Shown here: positions 7,730 through 15,604 of the stretch, piece by piece
How the letters are laid out: each line of letters opens with the position of its first letter
How positions within the stretch are numbered: the stretch's first letter is position 1
Assembly: GCA_018658605.1 (NCBI GenBank)
Contig: JABHUV010000389.1
Span: 1-24,088, forward strand
Direction of reading: 5' to 3'
DNA from: Planctomycetaceae bacterium
Lineage (GTDB): Bacteria; Planctomycetota; Planctomycetia; Pirellulales; Pirellulaceae
Length of the DNA: 24,088 nucleotides
Translations under genes and position numbers: made by a program
Notes under the pieces: model-generated
Database searches by the model: none
The model's input: only the letters and a program-made list of their open reading frames with translations
What the model was told of the DNA's origin: nothing

Positions 7730-7819
7730 CAATTAAAGGGTTGGAAAACACTCCCTCAGCGGTAATCTTGTTAAAGGAATGTTTCTATTTTTTAAGTTAA
7801 AAAGAGTTTACTTTGATTC

Positions 7820-8707
7820 ATGGCTAAATCAGTTTCACCAAAACAGCTTGCCCGTGCCATTGGAGTTAGTGAGTCATCTGTAAAACGATGGTGTGATGAC
7901 GGTGTGATACACACGTCCTATACGCCAGGTGGGCACCGAAAAATAGAAATTGACCAAGTACTTCAATTTCTCCGCAATACAAAGCATGCCATTGCTGATC
8001 CCGAAATACTTGGGCTGCCATCAATGCTTGGGAAGCAAACTTGGTCCACTCAAGAAGCAGTAGAACAATTACAAGATTCATTGCTAAAAAACAATGAAGA
8101 ACTCGCTTTGGCAATTATTATGGGATTGTTTCTTTCGGATACACCTATTTCTGTGTTGTTTGACGAGATTATCAGTACCGTTTTTGAACGAATCGGTAAC
8201 GAGTGGGATTGTCAGAATGTCGAGGTATATCAGGAACGGCAGGCATGTCAGATTTGTCGCCGCACATTGGAAAGATTCAGAGCCTTAACGCAAAACAAAA
8301 AAATCCAATTGGTAGCCAGAGGCGGGACTCTCAATGGCGATCACTACGAAATACCAACGCTTATGGTCGAAATTACTTTAAATTCAATGGGCTGGAATGC
8401 ATATTCACTTGGAACTAACATTCCAGCTTCATCTATTCTCGCCTCAGCCTTAGAGGAAAAGACAGATCTCCTTTGGGTCAGTGTTTGCCACATCGAGAAT
8501 CGCGATCGGTTTATTACAGACATGCGTGACTTGTGGATTAATCGACCGAATCAGATCCCGTTGGTTATCGGTGGAAATGCATTTACACCAGACTTGCGTA
8601 GAGAAGTCCCGCATTCGATTTATTGCGATTCAATTTTTCAATTGCAAAATTTTATGCAATCATATCCAACGCTAGGCACTGTTAACCGGACACCATCGAA
8701 AAATTAG
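7820..8707 (+). CDS. MerR-family regulator with degenerate cobalamin-binding domain (LitR/CarH-like)
   Basis: A 295-residue protein with the CarH layout. An N-terminal winged helix (about 4-55) contains S-V-K-R-W and the wing T-P-G-G-H-R-K. The middle helical bundle (about 75-160) holds W129. A C-terminal Rossmann-like B12-type domain (about 160-285) contains S-L-G-T-N-I-P and V-I-G-G-N-A. Thermus CarH senses light through AdoCbl using a W-x9-E-H motif and an axial histidine in E-x-H-x-x-G. Here the first reads W129-x9-E139-R140 and the second reads G-D-H-Y-E-I-P, with Y176 at the histidine position and P179 for the glycine. Cobalamin binding therefore looks lost. No strong ribosome site precedes the ATG. 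It is divergent from the sigma gene and overlaps the stop of the photolyase gene by 4 nt. Probably a repressor or activator of the island. Confidence 0.85.
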   Translation: MAKSVSPKQLARAIGVSESSVKRWCDDGVIHTSYTPGGHRKIEIDQVLQFLRNTKHAIADPEILGLPSMLGKQTWSTQEAVEQLQDSLLKNNEELALAIIMGLFLSDTPISVLFDEIISTVFERIGNEWDCQNVEVYQERQACQICRRTLERFRALTQNKKIQLVARGGTLNGDHYEIPTLMVEITLNSMGWNAYSLGTNIPASSILASALEEKTDLLWVSVCHIENRDRFITDMRDLWINRPNQIPLVIGGNAFTPDLRREVPHSIYCDSIFQLQNFMQSYPTLGTVNRTPSKN

Positions 8708-10164
8708 CCAACACTGTATTTCGCTAAATAATTCGACAATTTCAATTTTCGACGTGTGTTTTCTGAGGTCATGTACCGTACTTTCCCAAAAATGGGTCGC
8801 TCAGGACCCCAGGCTCGATCATACCGTCCGAGTATCCAGAAAATACCAGCATAAGAATTTGGGTTTCGCCCATCGAGCGTATATTTATTATTTAAATGGA
8901 TCATTCGAGCTAGAGCTTCACGAGGACTGGGCGACCACTGAAGTATTTTTTTACCCCACAGCATTCTTAGGTAGTTATGAATGACACCCTCCTTCAACAA
9001 TTGGGATTGCGCAGCATTCCATAGAGAATCTGCGGTATCAGCATTTTCTAACTGTTTTAAGGTATAAAGCTCAGGGCGATGGTCACTAGAATGTTCTTCA
9101 AGTGTTTTTAGTGCCCAATTAGGTAAAGTCTCGTATTTTGCATAATCTATTTCCCGTGAACACATATTAAAACCCAGTTCACGCCATGTAATAAGTTGGT
9201 CCAAAAATCCTTCAATCTCCTCAGGTAAATTCCACCAACCTTGACGCTGCCCCGTTGCTTTTTCAGATAACTGCAACACATTAAACGATACCTTCTCTAG
9301 CACGCGATAAAGAATTTCATGGGACGAGATATGACCAAAATGAAGATAGGGTGAAAGATGACTTTGGACGTCGTTATCCGGATGGTTTCTTTCACCATAG
9401 GAACTCAATTTTATTTCCAGGAACTGTGACAATGTCTCTACAGCAGCGGAGGTACCCCCATTACGTGTAACTGGGTTGACCGTCGACTGATATGGAAGTT
9501 CATCTAAAAATGATGAGAGATCGGTATTGTTAAGCAAATTGATTGCTGGAAAATCAGATAAGATCTTTTCATCGACTAAATCTTTACAAGAACAACGGTC
9601 AACCAATTGTTCTAACCCGTTTACACTGGGATAGGTCAGCAAATGGGGTCTTAGTTCCTTCTGCAGAAATCGCCGAAATGAATAGGCTGTAGTAAACATT
9701 TTGGGGGCACAAGTCATCGGCAATATTCCGTTGGAATCTATTGCGACGGACCGCACATTAAATCGGCGTGCAAATTGTTTTAATTCCGATAGTACAAAAC
9801 ACGGAAAATCATCAGTAATAATCGAGCAAGTATGTACTGCAAGAAGGTCAAGCAGTTTAGTTACCTCTCCGCTCTGAGATTCTACATATGGATAATAAGC
9901 AACGCCTGATCTTCGACATGCTTCGGAATGTTCCTTCATGCCATCAACAATAAATTGATGGAAACGCCGACTGGACCAACGACAATCTAAGGTCAGCGGC
10001 TCCATGATTAACAGTGGTTTCTGGAGACGATTGGCCTCAGCTACCGCGTAATCAAGTGCAAAGTTCCATGTCATGCGACGAGACGAGGTCATCCAGTACA
10101 GCACATACCGTCTGTCAGAATGGATCTCTTTATCATTGAGAATAGTCGATCTTTGTTTATACAT
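8704..10164 (-). CDS. phr: Class II CPD photolyase
   Basis: A 486-residue deoxyribodipyrimidine photolyase. The N-terminal alpha/beta domain starts at Y-V-L-Y-W-M-T-S-S-R-R, as in class II enzymes. The helical FAD domain ends with M-L-W-G-K-K-I-L-Q-W, then N-K-Y-T-L-D-G-R-N-P-N-S-Y-A-G-I and P-I-F-G-K-V-R-Y-M, a C-terminus diagnostic of class II rather than class I enzymes. It uses FADH- and blue light to split cyclobutane pyrimidine dimers in DNA. It is the last gene of the six-gene leftward operon, 52 nt after the CFA-synthase-like methyltransferase. Its TAA overlaps the TAG of the convergent regulator. I see no clear ribosome site at the ATG; no better start was found. Confidence 0.93.
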   Translation of the reverse strand: MYKQRSTILNDKEIHSDRRYVLYWMTSSRRMTWNFALDYAVAEANRLQKPLLIMEPLTLDCRWSSRRFHQFIVDGMKEHSEACRRSGVAYYPYVESQSGEVTKLLDLLAVHTCSIITDDFPCFVLSELKQFARRFNVRSVAIDSNGILPMTCAPKMFTTAYSFRRFLQKELRPHLLTYPSVNGLEQLVDRCSCKDLVDEKILSDFPAINLLNNTDLSSFLDELPYQSTVNPVTRNGGTSAAVETLSQFLEIKLSSYGERNHPDNDVQSHLSPYLHFGHISSHEILYRVLEKVSFNVLQLSEKATGQRQGWWNLPEEIEGFLDQLITWRELGFNMCSREIDYAKYETLPNWALKTLEEHSSDHRPELYTLKQLENADTADSLWNAAQSQLLKEGVIHNYLRMLWGKKILQWSPSPREALARMIHLNNKYTLDGRNPNSYAGIFWILGRYDRAWGPERPIFGKVRYMTSENTRRKLKLSNYLAKYSVG

Positions 10165-10216
10165 TCAGAATTGTATTTCTATTTTGGCGAGGATTTAGGA
10201 TTGCTAGCATCCACGA

Positions 10217-11263
10217 TCATTCAGCGGCATCTAAGGTTGCTAATGGTCGAAAAAGATAGTGAACAACACGCCATTGTTTGCCTTGGTTAAATTTGAAAAG
10301 CTCAGAAACCGCTAAAAAAAATATCCGCCAACGTCCCCACCATAGTTTTGCTGTACTGCCATAATGCTCACGAAAAATCCGCATGATGGTTAACTTTTCA
10401 AAATCCATATTATTAAGCCATTGATCCGATGTTCGCTGATAATGGATACCATCCCAAATCCACGATTGCTCGAGTTGAAAAGCGTCAGCAGCATTGGGAA
10501 GTGTCATTTCGGAAGGCATGACACCACCAGTAAAAAAATGTTTTGCCATCCAATCGGTATTTTCTTCAATCTCAAATCGATAGGGATATTTTTCATGGCA
10601 AAAAATATGTATAAAAATTTTACCGGCGGGTGAGAGCCATTTCTCAATCCGCTTGAAAAGGGATTGGTGATTCGAAACATGTTCGAACATCTCTACCGAA
10701 ACAACTCGGTCAAATGTCTGGGTCGTTTGAAAATCATTAATATCCGAGGTTTGCACATCACAACGATTCAGCCAATCATTATCAACGAGTCTTTTGGTAA
10801 TAAATTCACGCTGCAAACTTGAATTAGAGAGTGCAACTACTCGACACTTGGGATAGTGACGTAGTATATAGCACGTTAACGATCCCCAGCCGCATCCTAG
10901 TTCCAAGATCGTCATTCCATCTTCAATCCCAGCATGTTTACATGTCAGTTCCAGTGCGCGTTCTTCTGCTTCATTTAGATTCGTTATATCGTCATCCCAA
11001 TAAGCACTGCTGTATTTAAGATTGTCACCTAGAACAAGTCGAAAGAATTCTGCGGGCAATTTATAATGCTGTTCGTTCGCTTTATCAGTCTCCACGGCAA
11101 TCGGCTTTTCACCATTTTGTTCGACCCATAAGCTTGCATCATCTCGTCCAATTAGTGAATCCAATCGTTTTTGACACAACTGACGGATTTTATACCGCAC
11201 AAGTTTATCAGGAACATATCCCTTTTCCGCTAAACGCATGCCAATCGATTCAACCATTCTCAT
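10217..11263 (-). CDS. SAM-dependent methyltransferase, short CFA-synthase-like type
   Basis: A 348-residue protein related to cyclopropane-fatty-acid synthases. E-Q-H-Y-K-L-P-A-E-F-F near 64-74 and L-K-Y-S-S-A-Y-W mark the acyl-acceptor side. I-L-E-L-G-C-G-W-G-S-L is SAM motif I. V-V-S-V-E-M-F-E-H-V carries the conserved glutamate, and F-F-T-G-G-V-M-P-S the later signature. It lacks the longer N-terminal domain of the sibling enzyme at 12064-13302, and its sequence is clearly different, so it is not a recent duplicate. It starts directly after the DUF1295 stop (TAA-ATG, no gap), so translation is coupled. Likely methylates or cyclopropanates a membrane unsaturated acyl chain; the product is unknown. 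Confidence 0.85.
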   Translation of the reverse strand: MRMVESIGMRLAEKGYVPDKLVRYKIRQLCQKRLDSLIGRDDASLWVEQNGEKPIAVETDKANEQHYKLPAEFFRLVLGDNLKYSSAYWDDDITNLNEAEERALELTCKHAGIEDGMTILELGCGWGSLTCYILRHYPKCRVVALSNSSLQREFITKRLVDNDWLNRCDVQTSDINDFQTTQTFDRVVSVEMFEHVSNHQSLFKRIEKWLSPAGKIFIHIFCHEKYPYRFEIEENTDWMAKHFFTGGVMPSEMTLPNAADAFQLEQSWIWDGIHYQRTSDQWLNNMDFEKLTIMRIFREHYGSTAKLWWGRWRIFFLAVSELFKFNQGKQWRVVHYLFRPLATLDAAE

Positions 11264-12067
11264 TTAATGTCTTCCTTTATCCTGAACAATTCGGGGAGGC
11301 AACGGAACAAACGAAGATGTTTCTAACTGATATTGCCGATATGCCTCCCCACGAGATGCAAGTGCCTGTTTTTCCGATGTTGGTATTCCAGTCACTCGTA
11401 ATAGTAAATACAACATTACAAGAGGTGTCATTATTAATAAGAATCCGAACGGTGCATTCCAACCCATGAAAACATAACTACACCAATGTATCCATTCGAA
11501 GAAATAGTTTGGATGCCTGCTATAACGCCACAATCCTTCCTTGCAAACAATGTCCTGATTGTTTTCTCTTAATCGAAATCTTGTGAGCTGCTTGTCAGCG
11601 ACTAGGCCTCCGGTAATCCCAATCACCCAAACTCCAACGCCTATGTAATCCAATATGCCCAATACACCTTTCGCCTGTGCAATCATTGCGAATGGAAACA
11701 CAAAAAGAATACATCCAAAAGATTGAAACTGGAAAAACCAAAACATTTTTTTGTTGTAAGACGATTTCCATTGTTGATGCAATTTTCTATAGCGCCCGTC
11801 TTCTGGAAGCTTTATGATACGAATCAACAATGTTATCCCGAGTCGCCCTCCCCAAATTCCTATCATCAGCGCAACTAACCAGTGCCGGGTCACGAGATCG
11901 GTTGGCACAAGGAGGAGTTGTACTATTGACAAACTAGCAACACCAAAGCTCCAAGCTACATCTACAACACTTGCCCGGCGAGATTTTTGCTGCCACCACC
12001 ACAATAAAACCATCGCTATCGAAATAGCGAGATAACTGCCGATTAACGAAACAATAAGGCTTCTCAT
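11264..12067 (-). CDS. DUF1295 membrane protein (steroid 5-alpha-reductase/ICMT-like)
   Basis: A 267-residue polytopic membrane protein. I start it at the ATG 12067, whose ATGA overlaps the TGA of the preceding CFA synthase; a GTG lies 9 nt earlier. Family signatures: V-V-D-V-A-W-S-F-G, I-W-G-G-R-L-G, E-D-G-R-Y-R-K-L, and the C-terminal catalytic region G-L-W-R-Y-S-R-H-P-N-Y-F-F-E-W, followed by T-G-I-P-T-S-E-K-Q. Relatives reduce double bonds with NADPH (steroid 5-alpha-reductases) or methylate prenylcysteine. About six hydrophobic segments are visible. Sandwiched between two CFA-type enzymes with overlapping or abutting codons, it most likely acts on the same membrane lipid; reductase activity is inferred from the family. 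Confidence 0.88.
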   Translation of the reverse strand: MRSLIVSLIGSYLAISIAMVLLWWWQQKSRRASVVDVAWSFGVASLSIVQLLLVPTDLVTRHWLVALMIGIWGGRLGITLLIRIIKLPEDGRYRKLHQQWKSSYNKKMFWFFQFQSFGCILFVFPFAMIAQAKGVLGILDYIGVGVWVIGITGGLVADKQLTRFRLRENNQDIVCKEGLWRYSRHPNYFFEWIHWCSYVFMGWNAPFGFLLIMTPLVMLYLLLRVTGIPTSEKQALASRGEAYRQYQLETSSFVPLPPRIVQDKGRH

Positions 12068-13302
12068 GATGCACACTCGCGTTGAAGCTTAATTTGCACT
12101 GTGGTGCAATGTCGCTCCGTAAAACCTGCTTCGCAATAGCACAAATAATAGGCCCAAATTCGTAAGAAACGTTCATCGAATCCTAGTTCAAGAATTTCAC
12201 GCTTACGAGCAATCAACGTATCCAGCCAACACCGTAATGTCTTTACGTAGTGCGCGGTTATATCATTAGAATGTACGATCGACAGTTCCGTTTTTTTATC
12301 AAGAATATCGTCAATCACGCGTTGACATGGTAAACAGGCACCGGGAAAAATAAATTCGCGGATGAAGTCAGTTGATTTCAGATAGGCATCATAATGTAAA
12401 TCATTCATTAGAATTGCCTGAAGCGACATCTTTCCCCCAGGTGCGAGCAACGAATTACATTTCTGAAAGAAAATGGGCAAATACTCGTGCCCGACGGCTT
12501 CAATCATCTCAATAGAAACGAGCTTATCATATACACCCTCAATGTCGCGATAATCGTCATTTAGAACCGTTATCTGATTTTGTAGACCGAGGTCCTGCAC
12601 CTTTTGCATTACAAAACGATACTGTGCGTCAGAAATAGTGGTTGTCGTGACGCGACAGCCATATTTCATTGCTGCATGAATCGCGAATGCGCCCCAGCCA
12701 GTACCAATTTCCACCAGATGATCTTCCGAAACCAATTCCAAATCTTGGCATAATTGATCCATTTTGTTAATCGATGCATCATGCAGAGTCTGAGACGAAT
12801 GGTCAAAAACAGCTGAAGAATAATTCAGTGACTCGTCAAGAAACATCTGAAAGAACTCATTGCCGAGATCGTAATGAGCATGAATATTACGACGACTACG
12901 TCGCCGATTATTTCCTAGAAAGTAACGATGAATGTTTCGAAATCGACCTCGGAGCTTTGAGGCAAATCCGGTAAATGATTTGCTAGATGATGAATTTCGT
13001 ATAAACATTTGAAACAAGACTGTCAAATCATCACAATCCCAATATCCATCGCCGTATGTGTCTGCTGCTCCAAGTTCACCCAGTGAAACAAGATGCCGGT
13101 AGAAATCCGGATTCGATACTCTTAATACGGTGGTTAAATCGTTTTCATCGTTATGATCACCACAGCGAAGGCAATCCCATTTATCTTCGAGTGTTAAATT
13201 GCATCCGTGTAACTTTGACAGAATGGCAACAATGACGCTGCGACTTATTGGTGCTCGCTGCACGCGTTCCGATTGCCTCAACTTTATTAGTGTGTTACTC
13301 AA
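12064..13302 (-). CDS. cfa: Cyclopropane-fatty-acyl-phospholipid synthase
   Basis: A 412-residue full-length CFA synthase. The N-terminal lipid-binding domain (about 30-130) includes G-A-A-D-T-Y-G-D-G-Y-W. Then come A-H-Y-D-L-G-N-E-F-F near 142-151, L-N-Y-S-S-A-V-F, SAM motif V-E-I-G-T-G-W-G-A-F, V-S-I-E-M-I-E-A-V-G-H with the active-site glutamate, and D-F-I-R-E-F-I-F-P-G-A-C-L-P. The enzyme adds a methylene from SAM to unsaturated phospholipid chains at the membrane surface. The start is a TTG at 13302, supported by AAGGA 8 nt upstream; no ATG lies nearby. It follows DUF1365 after 77 nt that contain a hairpin. The stop overlaps the DUF1295 start (ATGA). Confidence 0.93.
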   Translation of the reverse strand: MSNTLIKLRQSERVQRAPISRSVIVAILSKLHGCNLTLEDKWDCLRCGDHNDENDLTTVLRVSNPDFYRHLVSLGELGAADTYGDGYWDCDDLTVLFQMFIRNSSSSKSFTGFASKLRGRFRNIHRYFLGNNRRRSRRNIHAHYDLGNEFFQMFLDESLNYSSAVFDHSSQTLHDASINKMDQLCQDLELVSEDHLVEIGTGWGAFAIHAAMKYGCRVTTTTISDAQYRFVMQKVQDLGLQNQITVLNDDYRDIEGVYDKLVSIEMIEAVGHEYLPIFFQKCNSLLAPGGKMSLQAILMNDLHYDAYLKSTDFIREFIFPGACLPCQRVIDDILDKKTELSIVHSNDITAHYVKTLRCWLDTLIARKREILELGFDERFLRIWAYYLCYCEAGFTERHCTTVQIKLQRECAS

Positions 13303-13355
13303 TGATATATTCCTTAAACCAAATCAAATATAAATATCTTTTAATCCCAAACTCC

Positions 13356-13373
13356 GCTAATCTTTCGGTTAGC
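13356..13373 (-). other. Intercistronic hairpin with GAAA tetraloop
   Basis: Minus-strand RNA reads GCTAACC-GAAA-GATTAGC: 7 bp with one G-U pair, closed by a GNRA-type loop. It lies in the 77-nt gap between DUF1365 and the CFA synthase, which is the only long gap before the photolyase in an otherwise overlapping operon. There is no T-run directly after it, so mRNA processing or stability is more likely than termination. Confidence 0.45.
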
Positions 13374-13379
13374 TCAGCT

Positions 13380-14147
13380 TCATCCAGAGAGCATTTTTTT
13401 CTTGTCTGGATGAATAAAAAAGGGAGTCTTTTTCATCCATAATCGAAAAGCCTGAAAATAAATTCCTATATAAATACGCGCCGTCATCCACGGGAATCGG
13501 ATCGTCATCCACGCAAGACTAAGCGTCGAAATTTGTATGCGTTTCATGTTTAGCGACACCTGAAAATACTTTCCTGTCGCACCCTCAACGTTCATTTTGA
13601 TGCTTAGAGTATTACTGGGGGCGCAAATCTCCCATCGATAACTTTGCTCCATTGGCATAAACGGTGAAACGTGAAACTGTTTATCCGTGCGCATGCGATC
13701 TTCATTATCGGAATTCCACATCTCTGGAGTAACCAAATAACAATATTCTTCGTTCCAAGGCGTATTATGAATCTCTACAACGATTGCCTGAAGATTATTA
13801 GTTTCGTCTGTATCGTAGAGGTAATAAAATGAAACTGGATTCATTTGAAAACCATATTGTCGAAGATTTGTCAGTAAACGAATCGGTCCTATAGGATATT
13901 GTCCCACTTCCCTCTCTACAAAACGGCGCACAGAAACATCGAGAGGCTCATTAGCAGGTCCCATATGATCCTTCCGACGGAACCAATGAAAAGTTGGAAA
14001 TCTATGTGACCAGAAGAATCGTCCGTGAAACACTTCATTCAGTTCATCTAAATTGAGGAACAACATATAAAGCGAATAGCTAAAATGATGCTTGTTGGGA
14101 CTACGTCGATGATGGCTTACTATGCCACGATATATACAGCTATCCAC
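13380..14147 (-). CDS. DUF1365 protein
   Basis: A 255-residue protein matching the DUF1365 family. Its features are Y-R-G-I-V-S-H-H-R near the start, H-H-F-S-Y-S-L-Y-M-L-F-L-N-L-D-E, I-R-L-L-T-N-L-R-Q-Y-G-F-Q-M-N-P-V-S-F-Y-Y-L-Y, and E-I-H-N-T-P-W-N-E. The GTG start overlaps the preceding TAG by 8 nt and has AGAGG 6 nt upstream. DUF1365 genes are repeatedly found between a COG2907 FAD protein and CFA synthase, as here, and in Rhodobacter-type bacteria such sets belong to singlet-oxygen/light responses. The biochemical role is not established. The protein has a hydrophobic C-terminal region and may act at the membrane. Confidence 0.9.
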   Translation of the reverse strand: MDSCIYRGIVSHHRRSPNKHHFSYSLYMLFLNLDELNEVFHGRFFWSHRFPTFHWFRRKDHMGPANEPLDVSVRRFVEREVGQYPIGPIRLLTNLRQYGFQMNPVSFYYLYDTDETNNLQAIVVEIHNTPWNEEYCYLVTPEMWNSDNEDRMRTDKQFHVSPFMPMEQSYRWEICAPSNTLSIKMNVEGATGKYFQVSLNMKRIQISTLSLAWMTIRFPWMTARIYIGIYFQAFRLWMKKTPFFIHPDKKKMLSG

Positions 14148-15402
14148 CGTTGCCTCTTGATGCGTTCTGTATTCGCTCTACTACACTCAATGCACTGCGC
14201 ACACCATCTTCATGGAATCCATTTCCCCAATATGCCCCACAAAAAGAAAGACATCCCGCATTAATCAATTCATCATGCCGTGCCTGCATGTGGTCGCGCT
14301 CTTCATTGAAAACTGGATGATGATAAACGATCTTTCGAATTATTTTATTGGGATCAATCAATTCCTCTGCATTTAGTGTTACACAATAAACCGCATCTGA
14401 TTGAATCCCCTGAAGCAAATTCATATTGTAAGTGACTACGGCGCGCTCATCATGTTTTCGACTTACCAGATAATTCCAGCATGCCCAGGCACGGGGATTC
14501 GATGGTAAAATTGATGTGTCTGTATGTAGAATAGCGTTGTTCTGTTGGTAGGAGAAACTTCCTAGTATCTCTTTTTCTGATTCCGTAGCCTCCTCTCCCA
14601 GTAAGGCTAAACTCTGATCCGCATGTGAGGCTACTATCACATGATCAAAATACAAAGATGGCCCTTCAGCCGTTAGCAAGTGAACTCCACTTTCGAGACG
14701 TTGGATGCGTGTCACTTCGGAATTAGTATGGAATTGGAATCTACTCGATGAAAGAATTGCATCCACATAACTTCGTGAACCGTTGTCAATAACAAACCAT
14801 TGAGGTCGATTGTGAAGCGTTAACAAACCGTGATTCCGAAAAAATTCAACAACAAAACGCATCGGGAAACTCATGAATTTCTTAAAAGGGCATGACCATA
14901 TTGCTGCTCCCATCGGTACGAAATACTTCCAGATAAATTGTTCGGAAAATTTATTCTGGCGGAAAAATTGTTCTACACTTAGCGACGTCAGTTGCAAATC
15001 GGTCATAGCGTTTGCTACATGATTAAATCGAATGATAGTTTTCAACAACCCATAATGCTTCCATGAAGCAAGATTTTTTCGTTGAGCAAAGAATCCATTC
15101 AAATTGGTACCACTATATTCCAGCCCGTCATCAGAACACTTTACCCCAAAGCTCATGTCGGTCGGTTTATACGTAATCTGCAATTCGGATAACAGACGAC
15201 GAAACAGTGGATAATTTCGATCGTTTAACACAATGAAGCCCGTATCAACTGGAATATCATTGCCCAAATCATTAACTATGATGGTGTTGGTATGACCGCC
15301 AACATAATCATTCTTTTCATATAACGTCACGCGATGAGATTTGCCCAGATAATAGGCAGCCGTTAGACCAGAAATCCCGCCGCCGATTACTGCAATTTTC
15401 AT
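14140..15402 (-). CDS. FAD-dependent amine-oxidase-like protein (COG2907)
   Basis: A 420-residue flavoprotein and first gene of the lipid/photolyase operon. I start it at M-K-I-A-V-I-G (15402) rather than the GTG at 15417, because the Rossmann motif G-G-G-I-S-G (7-12) normally follows immediately; AGG lies about 5 nt upstream. E29 in L-Y-E-K should bind the FAD ribose, followed by V-G-G-H-T-N-T. Also seen are D-T-G-F-I-V-L-N-D-R-N-Y-P, V-P-M-G-A-A-I-W-S, and the C-terminal G-A-Y-W-G-N-G-F-H-E-D-G FAD contact. The family resembles phytoene-desaturase/amine-oxidase enzymes, so acyl-chain desaturation or oxidation is a reasonable guess. Some bacterial furan fatty acid pathways pair a desaturase-like enzyme with CFA-type methyltransferases; whether this is one is unknown. 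Confidence 0.9.
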   Translation of the reverse strand: MKIAVIGGGISGLTAAYYLGKSHRVTLYEKNDYVGGHTNTIIVNDLGNDIPVDTGFIVLNDRNYPLFRRLLSELQITYKPTDMSFGVKCSDDGLEYSGTNLNGFFAQRKNLASWKHYGLLKTIIRFNHVANAMTDLQLTSLSVEQFFRQNKFSEQFIWKYFVPMGAAIWSCPFKKFMSFPMRFVVEFFRNHGLLTLHNRPQWFVIDNGSRSYVDAILSSSRFQFHTNSEVTRIQRLESGVHLLTAEGPSLYFDHVIVASHADQSLALLGEEATESEKEILGSFSYQQNNAILHTDTSILPSNPRAWACWNYLVSRKHDERAVVTYNMNLLQGIQSDAVYCVTLNAEELIDPNKIIRKIVYHHPVFNEERDHMQARHDELINAGCLSFCGAYWGNGFHEDGVRSALSVVERIQNASRGNGG

Positions 15403-15486
15403 TTTGCCTATACACACCTAAAAATTAATAATACGAATCGTTACTTAATAGCGGGTTCGATGCTTTTTCCAACGGTAAAACTTCGA

Positions 15487-15535
15487 ATTTGGTAAAAATA
15501 TATTTTTTCTGTTGAAACGACATTGTATTTGGTAA
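15487..15535. repeat. 9-bp direct repeat spaced 40 bp, overlapping the operon promoter
   Basis: ATTTGGTAA occurs at 15487-15495 and 15527-15535. The second copy lies inside the -35/-10 spacer and the first is just downstream of the predicted start site. The 40-bp period is about four helical turns, which fits cooperative binding on one DNA face. A partial copy, GGTAAAA, follows at 15474-15480. Confidence 0.4.
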
Positions 15536-15549
15536 TCCTTTTTTGTCAT
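15522..15549 (-). promoter_or_regulatory. Predicted sigma-70-like promoter of the six-gene operon
   Basis: On the minus strand ATGACA (15549-15544) and TACAAT (15527-15522) are separated by 16 nt, each 5/6 to consensus. Start of transcription would be near 15515, giving a leader of about 110 nt before the FAD gene. The -35 is part of the 12-mer repeated at 7718-7729. Confidence 0.5.
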
Positions 15550-15604
15550 TAGCTATTAATATTTTGATGATCGTTTTCCCCTTGTTTCTAATGGAACCTT
15601 AAGT

